A stretch of 64,000 nt of DNA, from contig NZ_CP032084.1 in the NCBI RefSeq assembly GCF_003600685.1, forward strand, positions 5,146,001 to 5,210,000. Direction: 5' to 3'. The notes under the pieces are model-generated. The model was given only the letters and a program-made list of their open reading frames with translations, was not told the DNA's origin and did not search any database. The DNA is from Achromobacter sp. B7. Its GTDB lineage: Bacteria > Pseudomonadota > Gammaproteobacteria > Burkholderiales > Burkholderiaceae_B. Shown here one piece after another: positions 19,362-27,969 of the stretch (the stretch's first letter is position 1; the number at the start of each line of letters is the position of its first letter). The translations under genes were made by a program, and so were the position numbers.

Positions 19362-20675
19362 TCAGGGCGCGGAGCGTGCCCGGGTGGTGGGCTTCATCAA
19401 GAACGCCGACGTGCCCGCAACGACGCCCAGCACCGCCAGGTACGCGCCCACGGGCACGATGCTATCGAACCGAGCCACCAACATTGCCGACACCATGGGC
19501 GCCAGGCCACCCCCGATTGCGGCGGAAAACTGCACGCCGATCGACAGGCCCGAGTACCGCAGCTCTGGCGGAAACTGGGCGGCGTAAAGGCTGGACTGGG
19601 GGGCAATCATCATGGCGTAGTTCAAGGCCATGGCGACGAACGCGGCCACGCTGTAAGCAAACAGCGAGCCGCTGCCCACGGCCATGAAAATCGGCACTGC
19701 CATCACGGCCAGCAACAGCCCACCCCATCCGCAAACGCGTCTTGCGCCAAAGCGGTCGCCCAACATGCCGAACACGGGAATGGTGAACGTCATCACGGCC
19801 GCGCCGTAAAGCAGCGCTTGCAGCGCGTCTGATCGGCTAAAGCCCAGCGTGGATACCGCATACGACACCGAGAAAACAAGAAAGGTGTAGATCAACGTCA
19901 CTTCGGCCAGCTTGCATCCCACGCACAGCAACAACGCCTTGCCATGCTTGCCCAGCAATTCCGCCACGGGCAGCTTGACCTGCGTTTGCTCGGCCTTGAC
20001 GCGGGCGAAATCGGGCGACTCGTCGATGCCACGGCGTATCAATATCCCGACCACGATCAACACCGCGCTGGCCAGGAACGGCAGCCGCCAGCCCCACGAC
20101 AGAAAGTCTTCTTCAGGCAGCCGCGTGACCAGGGCGAAGGCGCCCACCGACAACAGGATGCCCAGCGGCGACCCCACTAAAGGCAGGCTGCCAAACAAGC
20201 CCTTCCATCGCGGTGGCGCGTGTTCCACCGCCATCAGCATGGCGCCGCCCAGTTCGCCACCAAACGACAGGCCTTGCCCGATGCGTAGCGCCACCAGCAA
20301 GATCGGCGCCCACACGCCAATTTGCTCGTAGGTGGGCAACAGCCCGATCAGCACCGTACAGATGCCCATCATGAGCAGGCTGAGCGTCAGCATGGACTTG
20401 CGCCCGATGCGGTCCCCAAAGTGCCCGAACAGGATCCCGCCGATGGGCCGCGCCAACATGCCGCTGGCAAAGGCCGCAAACGCCGCCAGCGTGCCGGTCA
20501 AGGGGTCGAACTGCGGGAAGAACAGCTTGTTGAATACCAGTGCGGCGGCGGTGCCGTACGCCAGAAAATCAAATGCTTCAACGGCTGTGCCCACCACCGT
20601 GGCCACAGAGATTCGAAGCAGGTTCGGCTTTTTTCCAGCCCCTACGTTCACGTCAGGTCGAGAGATCGCTTCCAT
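19362..20675 (-). CDS. MFS transporter, metabolite:H+ symporter (MHS) type
   Basis: A 437-residue, 12-helix permease. The MHS subgroup is shown by the N-terminal ATVVGTAVEAFDFLAYG segment and by the loop 2-3 motif HFGDRIGRKSMLT. The subgroup imports carboxylates such as alpha-ketoglutarate, shikimate, citrate or aromatic acids with protons; the substrate here is unknown. The start at 20675 lies within the end of the upstream glutathione S-transferase gene (23-bp overlap), so the two are translationally coupled. The frame stays open further 5 prime, but that extension is shadow sequence of the GST gene. Confidence 0.92.
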   Translation of the reverse strand: MEAISRPDVNVGAGKKPNLLRISVATVVGTAVEAFDFLAYGTAAALVFNKLFFPQFDPLTGTLAAFAAFASGMLARPIGGILFGHFGDRIGRKSMLTLSLLMMGICTVLIGLLPTYEQIGVWAPILLVALRIGQGLSFGGELGGAMLMAVEHAPPRWKGLFGSLPLVGSPLGILLSVGAFALVTRLPEEDFLSWGWRLPFLASAVLIVVGILIRRGIDESPDFARVKAEQTQVKLPVAELLGKHGKALLLCVGCKLAEVTLIYTFLVFSVSYAVSTLGFSRSDALQALLYGAAVMTFTIPVFGMLGDRFGARRVCGWGGLLLAVMAVPIFMAVGSGSLFAYSVAAFVAMALNYAMMIAPQSSLYAAQFPPELRYSGLSIGVQFSAAIGGGLAPMVSAMLVARFDSIVPVGAYLAVLGVVAGTSAFLMKPTTRARSAP

Positions 20676-21321
20676 GTTTTTCCCCAGTGTGTTTTGTGTT
20701 GGTGTGTTGTGGCGCGACGTAACCCGGCAGTTCTTCGATGCGCCGGCGCCAAGCCGATAGGGCGGGATAGCCGTCCAGATCGATGCCGGCCTCTTCTGCC
20801 AATGCCAGATAGCCATAACAGGCAATGTCCGCGACGCTGCGTACGGTCGCCAGCCAAGGGCTGACGCCAAGGCGCTTTTCCAGCTGTTTCAACAGCCGAT
20901 CCGTCCGCCGCTCCAGCCCCTGCACATCAAGCAGCGCTTCACTGACGCCCAGGTGATCCGCGGCCTCGGCATGGCTGACCACCTTGGTCAGCCGCAACGG
21001 CTGCAAGCTGTTGGCAATTTCGTTGGCCGACACCGACAGCCACGCGTGCATCTGCGCGCTATGAGGAAGCGGCGCCAGCCACTGCGGGGCGTGCTTCTGC
21101 GCCAGGTACATCAGGATGGCGTGGCTGTCCCAAACGGCCAGACCCTCGTCATCGATCGCCGGGACTTGCCTCCATGCGCTGATGCGTTCGAACGCCTCGG
21201 TCTGGTTCTTGCGCGCCAGCACATCCATGAACTCACGCCGATAGGGCAATGCGATCAACGCCAGGAAGAGGCGCACCTTGTAGCAATTGCCGGATCGGGG
21301 ATGGTCGTAGAGCGTAATCAT
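20653..21321 (-). CDS. Glutathione S-transferase family protein
   Basis: A 222-residue two-domain protein. The N-terminal thioredoxin-like domain begins MITLYDHPRSGNCYKVRLFL, with the catalytic Ser/Cys region SGNCYK, and continues to VPAIDDEGLAVWDSHAILMYL, the cis-Pro and glutathione-gamma-glutamyl-binding segment. An all-helical C-terminal domain follows. It resembles the maleylacetoacetate isomerase/DCMD-type bacterial GSTs. It overlaps the MHS transporter by 23 bp, suggesting joint uptake and glutathione-dependent processing of a compound. In-frame codons before 21321 are not conserved-looking and were left out. Confidence 0.9.
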   Translation of the reverse strand: MITLYDHPRSGNCYKVRLFLALIALPYRREFMDVLARKNQTEAFERISAWRQVPAIDDEGLAVWDSHAILMYLAQKHAPQWLAPLPHSAQMHAWLSVSANEIANSLQPLRLTKVVSHAEAADHLGVSEALLDVQGLERRTDRLLKQLEKRLGVSPWLATVRSVADIACYGYLALAEEAGIDLDGYPALSAWRRRIEELPGYVAPQHTNTKHTGEKHGSDLST

Positions 21322-21515
21322 GGGGAGCGGGGCCGGATGCCTGTCAGAGTGCCTGCACGGGGAGATGCAGGGAATCTTAGGGGCGCCCGCTCGGGGGGAA
21401 TTGACAAGACGCGCACGGCGATTGACCGGAAGCGACAGGCGTTGGCGGTCGGAAGCCGGTAACGGGACGCTTGCCGACCTGCCGCTGCCGACAAGCGCCT
21501 TCGCACCCCGTCGCG

Positions 21516-22445
21516 TCAAGCCGACATATCAAGAATGACCTTCCCGCGCACGTGGCCGCCCATGCTGCGTTCGAGGGCACGGTTTGCCTCCGCCAGGGGA
21601 AAGGCCGAATCCAGATGGGCGTGCAGACCACCGGATGCGTATAGCGCCGCCAGATCCGTCAACAGCTGCCCGTCGGAGCGGGTTGTGAAGTGCTTTCCGG
21701 TTGCCCCCGCCGGGATGTCGGCATGGTCGGTGTCCGGCCGGCTGACCGTCGACACCAGGGTGCCTCCCTGCTTCAGTACAGACCACGAACGCGCCTGCGT
21801 GCTTGCGCCGACCAGATCAATCACAAGATCAACCTTGGGCACCTGCTGGGAAAAGTCGCCTGCCCGATAGTCGATGAATTGCGTGGCGCCAAGTTCAAGA
21901 ACATAGCCGCGGTTGCTGGCCGACGCGGTGCCGATCACCTGCGCGCCCGCCAGGCTGGCCAACTGAACCGCTGCGCTTCCCACCCCTCCGGCCGCCGCAT
22001 GAATCAAGACCGACTGGCCCGATTGCAGCGCGCCGTGTTCGTGTAGCGCCTGCCAGGCCGTAAGCGTTGCCGCGGGCATGGCGGCCGCCTGGGCAAAACT
22101 CAGCCCCGCCGGCTTTCGCGCCAGCCGGGCCGCATCGACGACTACCCTGCTTGCGTAGGCGCCAACGATGCCGATGAAGCCCATTACCTCGTCCCCCGGC
22201 GCCAACGTCGTGACATTACGTCCGACGGCGACGACGGTACCGGCGGCATCGACGCCCGGGGTGAACGGCAGCGCCAGCTTGATGAACGCCTGCATCGAGC
22301 CGCTGACGATTTTCCAGTCAATCGGGTTTACCGCCGCCGTGGCGACGTCGATCAAAACTTCGTTTTCGCCGGGGACGGGATCGTCCACTTCGGCCAGGGT
22401 CAGCATGTCGGGGGTGCCGTAGGCAAACACACGGATGGCTTTCAT
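21516..22445 (-). CDS. NADP-dependent quinone oxidoreductase-like alcohol dehydrogenase (zinc-free MDR family)
   Basis: A 309-residue medium-chain dehydrogenase/reductase. It has the N-terminal GroES-like domain with the AAVNPIDWKIVSG segment and the nucleotide-binding signature HAAAGGVGSAAVQLA near residue 150. Structural zinc cysteines are absent, as in quinone oxidoreductases. It is the last gene of a DoxX/NTF2-like/MDR operon. Its ATG shares the A of the preceding gene's TGA (TGATG arrangement), so translation is coupled. It likely reduces an enone, quinone or aldehyde; the natural substrate is unknown. Confidence 0.92.
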   Translation of the reverse strand: MKAIRVFAYGTPDMLTLAEVDDPVPGENEVLIDVATAAVNPIDWKIVSGSMQAFIKLALPFTPGVDAAGTVVAVGRNVTTLAPGDEVMGFIGIVGAYASRVVVDAARLARKPAGLSFAQAAAMPAATLTAWQALHEHGALQSGQSVLIHAAAGGVGSAAVQLASLAGAQVIGTASASNRGYVLELGATQFIDYRAGDFSQQVPKVDLVIDLVGASTQARSWSVLKQGGTLVSTVSRPDTDHADIPAGATGKHFTTRSDGQLLTDLAALYASGGLHAHLDSAFPLAEANRALERSMGGHVRGKVILDMSA

Positions 22446-22873
22446 CAGATGCTCCTTGAAGGAACGCCCACAATCGGGGCATCGAAGGCCAATGCTGCCT
22501 TCACCGGATCGAAGTACTCACGCAGCCGGGCAATACGCCCGTCGCGCACGGTCAAAAACACCACGTACTCTTGTTGATAGTGCCGTCCCGTCGCCGCAAC
22601 CTTGCCTTCCGCCTGTACTCGGGCGACGGCATGGTGCGCGTCGTCGGTGGCGACGATCTGGGTATCGAAGAAGCGGAAGTCGCTCACCGCGTCCACGAAC
22701 CAACCCGCGTGGCGCAGGACGGCATCGCGGCCCTCAAGTTGCAACGGGTGGCCCAGGCTGGGCGCATAGGGCAGGTCCCACACGATGTCGTCATGAATCA
22801 ATGTCTGCCACGTCGGGTTGTCGTCAACCAGCAATTGCAGGTGTTGCCGTAGCAGTTCTGTCGCGATGGTCAT
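22445..22873 (-). CDS. NTF2-like / SnoaL-type protein
   Basis: A 142-residue protein of the NTF2-like cone fold. Evidence is the opening helices, the HDDIVWDLPYAPSLGHPLQLEGRDAV segment and the closing GRIARLREYFDPVKAALAF. SnoaL/NTF2-like proteins act as small isomerases, cyclases or ligand-binding proteins. It is encoded between DoxX (29 bp upstream) and the oxidoreductase, sharing one base with the latter. Specific role unknown. Confidence 0.88.
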   Translation of the reverse strand: MTIATELLRQHLQLLVDDNPTWQTLIHDDIVWDLPYAPSLGHPLQLEGRDAVLRHAGWFVDAVSDFRFFDTQIVATDDAHHAVARVQAEGKVAATGRHYQQEYVVFLTVRDGRIARLREYFDPVKAALAFDAPIVGVPSRSI

Positions 22874-22902
22874 GATGGTTTCCTTTGTTCCGGTGGATGC
22901 GA

Positions 22903-23322
22903 TCAGGCCAGCGCGCGCTTGGCTTGCGCACGGCGGTTGTCCACGCTGAAGCTGCCTGGGCCGAACGCCACGACCTGTAGCAGGCCGCCTGCCATGGCCA
23001 GGTTCTTCAGAAAATGAAACATCTGGTTCTGGTCGGCCAACGCATGGTGGAAGATCAGCGCGGTCACCAGGGCGTAAACGGCCAACAGCAGGGCGGTCGG
23101 CCGCGTGCGGTAACCGACTATCAGCAACAGAGAGCCACCCAATTCCAGCGCCGCGGCGGCCACCAGGCCCAGCTCCGGACTGGGCAGCCCCAGCGACCCG
23201 ATATAGGCCAAGGTGGCGCCGGGGTCCATCAGCTTGCCGATACCGCTAAGCAGGAAGATTGCCGCGATGAAAGCGCGGCCGATAGCCGGGATGGCGGGGT
23301 GGGCATTGAGGTTCGAGGTCAT
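22903..23322 (-). CDS. DoxX family membrane protein
   Basis: A 139-residue protein with four hydrophobic helices and the DoxX pattern FIAAIFLLSGIGKLMDPG near the start. DoxX-like proteins are inner-membrane subunits linked to quinone or redox reactions and to stress resistance. The start at 23322 is preferred over 23331 or 23373: an AAAGG sequence sits 9 nt upstream of it, while the ATG at 23331 abuts that sequence. First gene of the operon DoxX, NTF2-like, MDR, and divergent from the LysR gene, which probably controls it. Confidence 0.88.
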   Translation of the reverse strand: MTSNLNAHPAIPAIGRAFIAAIFLLSGIGKLMDPGATLAYIGSLGLPSPELGLVAAAALELGGSLLLIVGYRTRPTALLLAVYALVTALIFHHALADQNQMFHFLKNLAMAGGLLQVVAFGPGSFSVDNRRAQAKRALA

Positions 23323-23395
23323 GTGAATCATCCTTTCCAAAGAGTTGATGTCCGCAGAATAGAGACTTGACACGTATCCACATAGCCTATATTTC

Positions 23396-23412
23396 TAGAT
23401 GCAATCCATCTA
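23396..23412. promoter_or_regulatory. Candidate LysR operator between the DoxX operon and the LysR gene
   Basis: A perfect inverted repeat, TAGATG-CAATC-CATCTA, that fits the T-N11-A geometry of LysR-type sites. It ends 12 bp before the LysR start codon. A TTGACA hexamer lies at 23367-23372 on the plus strand, with TATATT at 23388-23393 (15-bp spacing), so the site would sit over or next to a promoter. Confidence 0.55.
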
Positions 23413-23424
23413 CTTCATAGATAT

Positions 23425-24345
23425 ATGCTCGACGCCGTTTCGTTAGACCAGCTGCGCACTTTCATTGCCGCCGCTGACGAAGGAAGCTTCTCAGCCGCGG
23501 GCCGCAAACTCAGGCGTGCCCAGTCGGTGGTCAGCCACACGCTGGCGAATCTTGAAAACCAGCTTGGCGTGCGTCTCTTTGACCGCAATGGCCGCTATCC
23601 CCGCCTGACCGAAGAAGGCGCCGCGCTGTTGGCGCAAGCGCGCCTGGTGGTCGGCGGCATGGACGGGTTCAAGTCCAAGGCGCGCGCGATTGCCGAGGGG
23701 CTGGAAGCTGAACTGTCGGTGGTGGTGGACGTCATGTACCCCATGGCATCGTTGACGGACACCGTTGGCGCTTTCCGCCAAGCGTTTCCGCACACGCCGC
23801 TGCGGCTGTATGTCGAAGCCCTGGGCGCCGTCGTGCAGCCGGTGCTGGAACAGGCTTGCCGGCTTGGCATCAGCGGTTCGATGCCGGCGGTGCCGGATCT
23901 GCTCGACGCAGAAAAGCTGTTGGACGTGCCCATGTTGACGGTGGCCGCGCCGTCACACCCGCTGGCGTCGCATCAGGGTCTTATCCGCACGCGCGACCTG
24001 GAGGAACACGTGCAACTGGTGCTGACAGACCGCACCACGCTGACCGAAGGCGCGACATTCGGCGTGCTTTCGCCCCAGATCTGGCGGCTTGCCGATCTTG
24101 GCGCCAAGCACGCGTTCTTGCGTGCCGGCTTCGGATGGGGCCACATGCCCACGGAAATGGTGCAGTCGGACCTGAAGGCCGGCGCGCTGGTCAAGTTGCG
24201 CATCGAGGCTTTTCAACCGCGCACCCCGCCCATCGCCATGTTCGCGATCTACCGGAAAGACACGCCACCGGGGCCGGCGGGCAGATGGTTCCTGAAGCGG
24301 CTGAAGGGGCCACCGGAAGAGACGGCGCACGCGCTGGGTCGGTAG
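23425..24345 (+). CDS. LysR family transcriptional regulator
   Basis: A 306-residue regulator. The N-terminal winged HTH spans residues 5-65 (LDQLRTFIAAADEGSFSAAG onward, with the usual DLxN-like QLGVRLFDRNGRYPRLTEEG). The periplasmic-binding-like effector domain spans about 90-300. It is divergent from the DoxX/NTF2-like/oxidoreductase operon with 102 bp between starts and a palindromic LysR-type site in between, so it most likely controls that operon. Confidence 0.93.
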   Translation: MLDAVSLDQLRTFIAAADEGSFSAAGRKLRRAQSVVSHTLANLENQLGVRLFDRNGRYPRLTEEGAALLAQARLVVGGMDGFKSKARAIAEGLEAELSVVVDVMYPMASLTDTVGAFRQAFPHTPLRLYVEALGAVVQPVLEQACRLGISGSMPAVPDLLDAEKLLDVPMLTVAAPSHPLASHQGLIRTRDLEEHVQLVLTDRTTLTEGATFGVLSPQIWRLADLGAKHAFLRAGFGWGHMPTEMVQSDLKAGALVKLRIEAFQPRTPPIAMFAIYRKDTPPGPAGRWFLKRLKGPPEETAHALGR

Positions 24346-24486
24346 ATAAGGGAAATACCGCCTGTTTTGCATCGCACTGTATCCGTCTGCCGGGACGGTA
24401 CATTGCGACACCCGACACCATCGCGCAGTCCCTATAAATCGTTCGCAGCCCGTCCAAACCCGCGAACTTTTTCAGGAGCTTTCACG

Positions 24487-24747
24487 ATGACCAAACCCAC
24501 TGACCCGCAGCGCCGCCGCCTGCTCGCCACCACATCGACACTGGCCGCCGCTCCGAAGATCACCGTACCCACGATCACGCTGGAAGGGGACGCCAACGGT
24601 GCCCCGCACCCGCCACCCGCCGCCTACGCCAAGCAGTTCACGGGCAAATACCAGCACCGCACGATCACCGGCGGTATCGGTCACAACCTGCCGCAAGAGG
24701 CGCCGCGGGCGTTCGCCGACGCGGCGCTACTGGTGGCGGGGCGTTGA
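24487..24747 (+). pseudogene. Remnant of a Tat-exported alpha/beta hydrolase (internal in-frame deletion)
   Basis: An 86-codon frame. Codons 1-20 look like a twin-arginine leader (QRRRLLATTSTLAAA). Without any linker the frame continues into what reads as the final 60 residues of an alpha/beta hydrolase: PTITLEGDANGAP, the acid-residue strand of such enzymes, then GGIGHNLPQEAPRAFADA, with the catalytic His in GIGHN. The nucleophile elbow, oxyanion loop and cap are absent. The simplest reading is a full-length exported hydrolase that lost about 200 codons in frame. It could still make a small peptide, but not an active hydrolase. Confidence 0.65.
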
Positions 24748-24886
24748 CGGGAATCGGCGCCGACGGGCTGGCCGAACCTGCACACGTTTGCAGAGCGTCA
24801 CACCGTGATTCATTGCCTGGGCTTTGCAGCATCGACGACGCAAAGTGATCGGTCGTCGCGCTGCAATTGCCTTGCCATCCCGCCCG

Positions 24887-26869
24887 TCACGCCACATTGA
24901 CGGCCTCCTGACCCGCCGGCGTTTCCACGATGTCGTTGACGAACGCGGCGACCCGCGTGATCACGTCGTTGCGTTTGAGGGCAAGCGGGGTCATTGCGTT
25001 GCGGCTGTCGTCCACCAAATGCAGGGACACGTTTGCGTTGCAGGCGCGGTTCACAATGTCGAAGGCGTTCGAGACCGAGGCGATGTCATCGTTGCGCGCG
25101 TGCAAGACGAGGCACGGGGCGCGCAATATATGCATCCGTCGCCATACCGACACCGCGAGTTTTCGCGCCTGGGCCAGCGACCCCCAGGGGATGCGGGGCA
25201 GCGACGCGTCGCGGTTCGCAATCACGCGATGGCGACCGATGCGCAGCGTATGCAAAAGCGTTTGCAAAAGCGGCAACAGCAAGCCCAGCCTCGCGTAGCG
25301 CGGCAAGCCTGGGCCGTCGTGACGGAACGCGGGGGATAGCGCCAGTACGCCGGCCACGTGCAGCGGGCGTTCCTGCGCCAGGGCCAGTGCCAGCATGGCG
25401 CCGACCGACTGTCCGCCCACCACCAAGTGATCGACGCGGCTTGCCAGCAGGTCGGCACCGCGCCGCACGCTTGCAAGCCAATCCAGCCAGCTTGTGCGCA
25501 CCAGTTCATCCAGCGTGCCGCAATGACCGGCCAGCTTGACGGCCAGCACGGTGTAGCCGCGACGGTGCAACCCCAGCGCCAGCGCACGCATGTCTTCCGG
25601 TGTGCCCGCCAGGCCATGAACCAGCAGGATGCCCGTGCGACCGCGCGCGCCTGTGCCGGTCAACAAATATTCGTGCGCCTGTACCTCAAACGGTTCGATA
25701 TAGGCCCGGACGGCGCACACGGCTGACGGCGAACGGTAAGCACCCGCGCGCAAGCCCGGCTCCATGGCGCGGCGGTACGCGTCCAGCGTGTGGAACATCT
25801 TTTCGCTCAGTCGGAAATTCGTCTCGGCGTACGTCCGGGCGCGGGTCACGACCGCCTGCGCATCGCCGGCGTTGTGTCGGATTTGCAAGATGCGGTCGAC
25901 ATAGCCCGCGATGTCACCCGGCGCGGCCAGCCAGCCGGTCTGGCCGGGCACGACAATTTCGGGCAGGCCGCCGACGTCGCTGGCGACAACGGGCCGGCCC
26001 ATGGCGTAAGCCTCGGGCACCACGCGCGACCAGGCTTCCGCTGCCGAGGGCACCAGCACCACGTCCGCCGCGCGCATCATGTCGGGCACATCGCTGCGGT
26101 GTCCGGCGAACACCGCGTGGTCCGAGATGCCCAGCTCTATCGCCAAACGGTACAGCTCGTACGCATAGGCGCGGGTGGCGGCGGTGGGCATGCCCACGAC
26201 GAGCGCCACGGCAGGCACGCCCAGCGCGCGCAGTCGATGCACCACACGCAGCAGATCGGCCTGGCCTTTTTCCGGACGCAACATGCCCACGGTGGCAATG
26301 ACGTATGCCTCGTCCGGGGCCGGCATCTCCAGGCCTCGGCGAATGCGCAATGACGCGTCCGCGTCCTCGGCCTGGCGGAAGAACTCGTCGCCCGCCCACT
26401 CACCCACGACACTGATGCGGTCGTCGCGAAACAGCCGCGCCGCCAGCAGTTCCTGCTTGCCCACGTTGCTGGTGGCGATGACGTGATCGCAGCCAAAACG
26501 CCATTCCAGCCGCCGGCGTGGCGACGTGCGCATGGGTTTGGCGAAATGCCGGGTTCGAACCACCGCGCACAGGTCGCGGCACAGCGCGGCGGCTTTACCG
26601 TCGACGCGACTGTGGCTGTCGATCACCTGGATATTCAATGCCTTCACCGCGCGGCGCAATGCCAGCACGGTCGACGGCGCGTACGCCGGCTTGAAGTCGA
26701 TGTCCACGGTTGTCAGGTTGCGCTCGCGCGCCGCGCCACTGACGGCGCTGCCCGAGGGCGCTGCGATAGCTACGTCGTAGCCATGCCTTTGCAGCCAACT
26801 TGCCTGTTCCAACGTGCGAAATTCCAGCCCGCCAAGACTTGGTTCAGCCAGCGTGTGCAGGATGCGCAT
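24887..26869 (-). CDS. Fusion protein: GT4 glycosyltransferase + alpha/beta hydrolase (hydrolase His replaced)
   Basis: A 660-residue two-domain protein. Residues 1-375 are a GT-B glycosyltransferase of family 4: GGLEFRTLE near the acceptor loop, VGMLRPEKGQADLL at the start of the donor domain, and the EX7E pair Glu278/Glu286 in the nucleotide-sugar site. Residues 385-660 are an alpha/beta hydrolase of the monoacylglycerol lipase/carboxylesterase type: HGLAGTPEDM oxyanion region at 418, nucleophile elbow GQSVG with Ser488, acid Asp594 or Asp595. Where family members have the catalytic His (S-x-H-V-I-like motif), this protein has Asn624 (SRNAMT). The start at 26869 overlaps the upstream GT9 gene by 26 bp. 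The GT half probably adds a sugar to LPS or another surface glycan. The hydrolase half may be inactive or a binding/acyl-handling domain. Confidence 0.85.
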   Translation of the reverse strand: MRILHTLAEPSLGGLEFRTLEQASWLQRHGYDVAIAAPSGSAVSGAARERNLTTVDIDFKPAYAPSTVLALRRAVKALNIQVIDSHSRVDGKAAALCRDLCAVVRTRHFAKPMRTSPRRRLEWRFGCDHVIATSNVGKQELLAARLFRDDRISVVGEWAGDEFFRQAEDADASLRIRRGLEMPAPDEAYVIATVGMLRPEKGQADLLRVVHRLRALGVPAVALVVGMPTAATRAYAYELYRLAIELGISDHAVFAGHRSDVPDMMRAADVVLVPSAAEAWSRVVPEAYAMGRPVVASDVGGLPEIVVPGQTGWLAAPGDIAGYVDRILQIRHNAGDAQAVVTRARTYAETNFRLSEKMFHTLDAYRRAMEPGLRAGAYRSPSAVCAVRAYIEPFEVQAHEYLLTGTGARGRTGILLVHGLAGTPEDMRALALGLHRRGYTVLAVKLAGHCGTLDELVRTSWLDWLASVRRGADLLASRVDHLVVGGQSVGAMLALALAQERPLHVAGVLALSPAFRHDGPGLPRYARLGLLLPLLQTLLHTLRIGRHRVIANRDASLPRIPWGSLAQARKLAVSVWRRMHILRAPCLVLHARNDDIASVSNAFDIVNRACNANVSLHLVDDSRNAMTPLALKRNDVITRVAAFVNDIVETPAGQEAVNVA

Positions 26870-27800
26870 GATGCTCCAGTACGTTGCGGCAGGCAGCCAG
26901 GACCTCGTCGGGCGTGATGGCGTTGATGCCGTCCTGAGGGCGGCGCGGCACCACAGCGGCCGAGCCGGGCCGCTGCCAGAACCACTCAGGATTCGTTTCG
27001 TTGAAAATGCCCACGTAGGGCACACAGGCGCCTTGCGCGATATGCGAGGGCCCGCAGTCGTTGGCGACCACCAGGCGCGCGCGCAGCATGATGGCGCTTA
27101 GCTCTGGAATCGTGCGGCAATACGCAACCGCAAAGTCCGCCCGCTGCATCGCCTGCAAGGCGTCTCGCTCAGCGGCCTCTTGCTGGCCCAGCACGAAGAG
27201 GAAGCGGGCGCCCTCGCCCATCACGCGCTTCAGGCCGTCTGCCAACTGCACATAGTTGGCCAGGCTCCATCGCTTGAACGCGCCCGATCCGCCGCCGGGA
27301 ATCATCACCACATCGGCACTTTGCGCGGTGCGCAAATGCGAGCCCGCCAGCGCTTCAAAACAGGCGCGCGGCACGCGCTCAACGTCAAAGGGACGATAGG
27401 AAGCCAGCATGTTCAAGTTGGCCTGCCCGATATATTCGGCGATGTTCTTGCGGTGCCAATGCGTCCACACGATGTCGGTCAGCCGTCCGTGGCGAAAGCC
27501 CAGGCGGATGGGCGGCAAGCGCAGCAGATTGACCAGGCCGAAACGTTCGCTGCTGTGATGCAGGCTGACGGATACCTGCGTCTCTTTTTTCAGGCAGCGC
27601 AGATAGCCGCCAAGTGTCGAGGTGCGCACAAATTCATCCACCCACGGCAGCGCCTGGTAGAACGCGCCCACATCGTCACGCGCAACCACGCTGATTCGTC
27701 GAGACGGCCACCATTCTTTCAGCTGATATAGCGTTGGCATGGCAACGATCTGGTCGCCCAGCTTTTGCTGGCTTCTGACATACACCACGATTTCCGACAT
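26844..27800 (-). CDS. Glycosyltransferase family 9 protein (heptosyltransferase-like)
   Basis: A 318-residue GT-B protein. It starts with a strand and helix like ADP-heptose:LPS heptosyltransferases (SQQKLGDQIVAMPTLYQLKE) and ends with the conserved VVANDCGPSHIAQGACVPYVGIF donor-site segment. Family 9 enzymes build the LPS inner core in the cytoplasm. A good ribosome-binding site (GGAGG, 6 nt spacing) precedes the ATG at 27800. The stop lies inside the next gene, the GT4-hydrolase fusion, so the two form an operon. No other LPS core genes are nearby. Confidence 0.9.
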   Translation of the reverse strand: MSEIVVYVRSQQKLGDQIVAMPTLYQLKEWWPSRRISVVARDDVGAFYQALPWVDEFVRTSTLGGYLRCLKKETQVSVSLHHSSERFGLVNLLRLPPIRLGFRHGRLTDIVWTHWHRKNIAEYIGQANLNMLASYRPFDVERVPRACFEALAGSHLRTAQSADVVMIPGGGSGAFKRWSLANYVQLADGLKRVMGEGARFLFVLGQQEAAERDALQAMQRADFAVAYCRTIPELSAIMLRARLVVANDCGPSHIAQGACVPYVGIFNETNPEWFWQRPGSAAVVPRRPQDGINAITPDEVLAACRNVLEHHAHPAHAG

Positions 27801-27823
27801 CGGCGTCCTCCATGCTTGTCAAA

Positions 27824-27839
27824 GCGGCCGATTGGCCGC
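27824..27839. promoter_or_regulatory. Short perfect hairpin upstream of the GT9 gene
   Basis: GCGGCC-GATT-GGCCGC, a 6-bp perfect inverted repeat with a 4-nt loop, 24 bp before the GT9 start. On the minus strand only three T residues follow, so it is a weak terminator for the preceding hydrolase gene or an operator. The 100 bp beyond it (27860-27960) is AT-rich for this window and could hold the GT9 promoter. Confidence 0.35.
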
Positions 27840-27969
27840 AGGCGGCAATGTATCGAGACGAGAGCGGAAAAGTTCTCTGATCTCATTAACCTTTGTAAAG
27901 AAAGGTACGAGGGCACTTAAAACGTCTACACAATTTATCAGACGCGCCGCGTGCCCACACGTACGTTTT

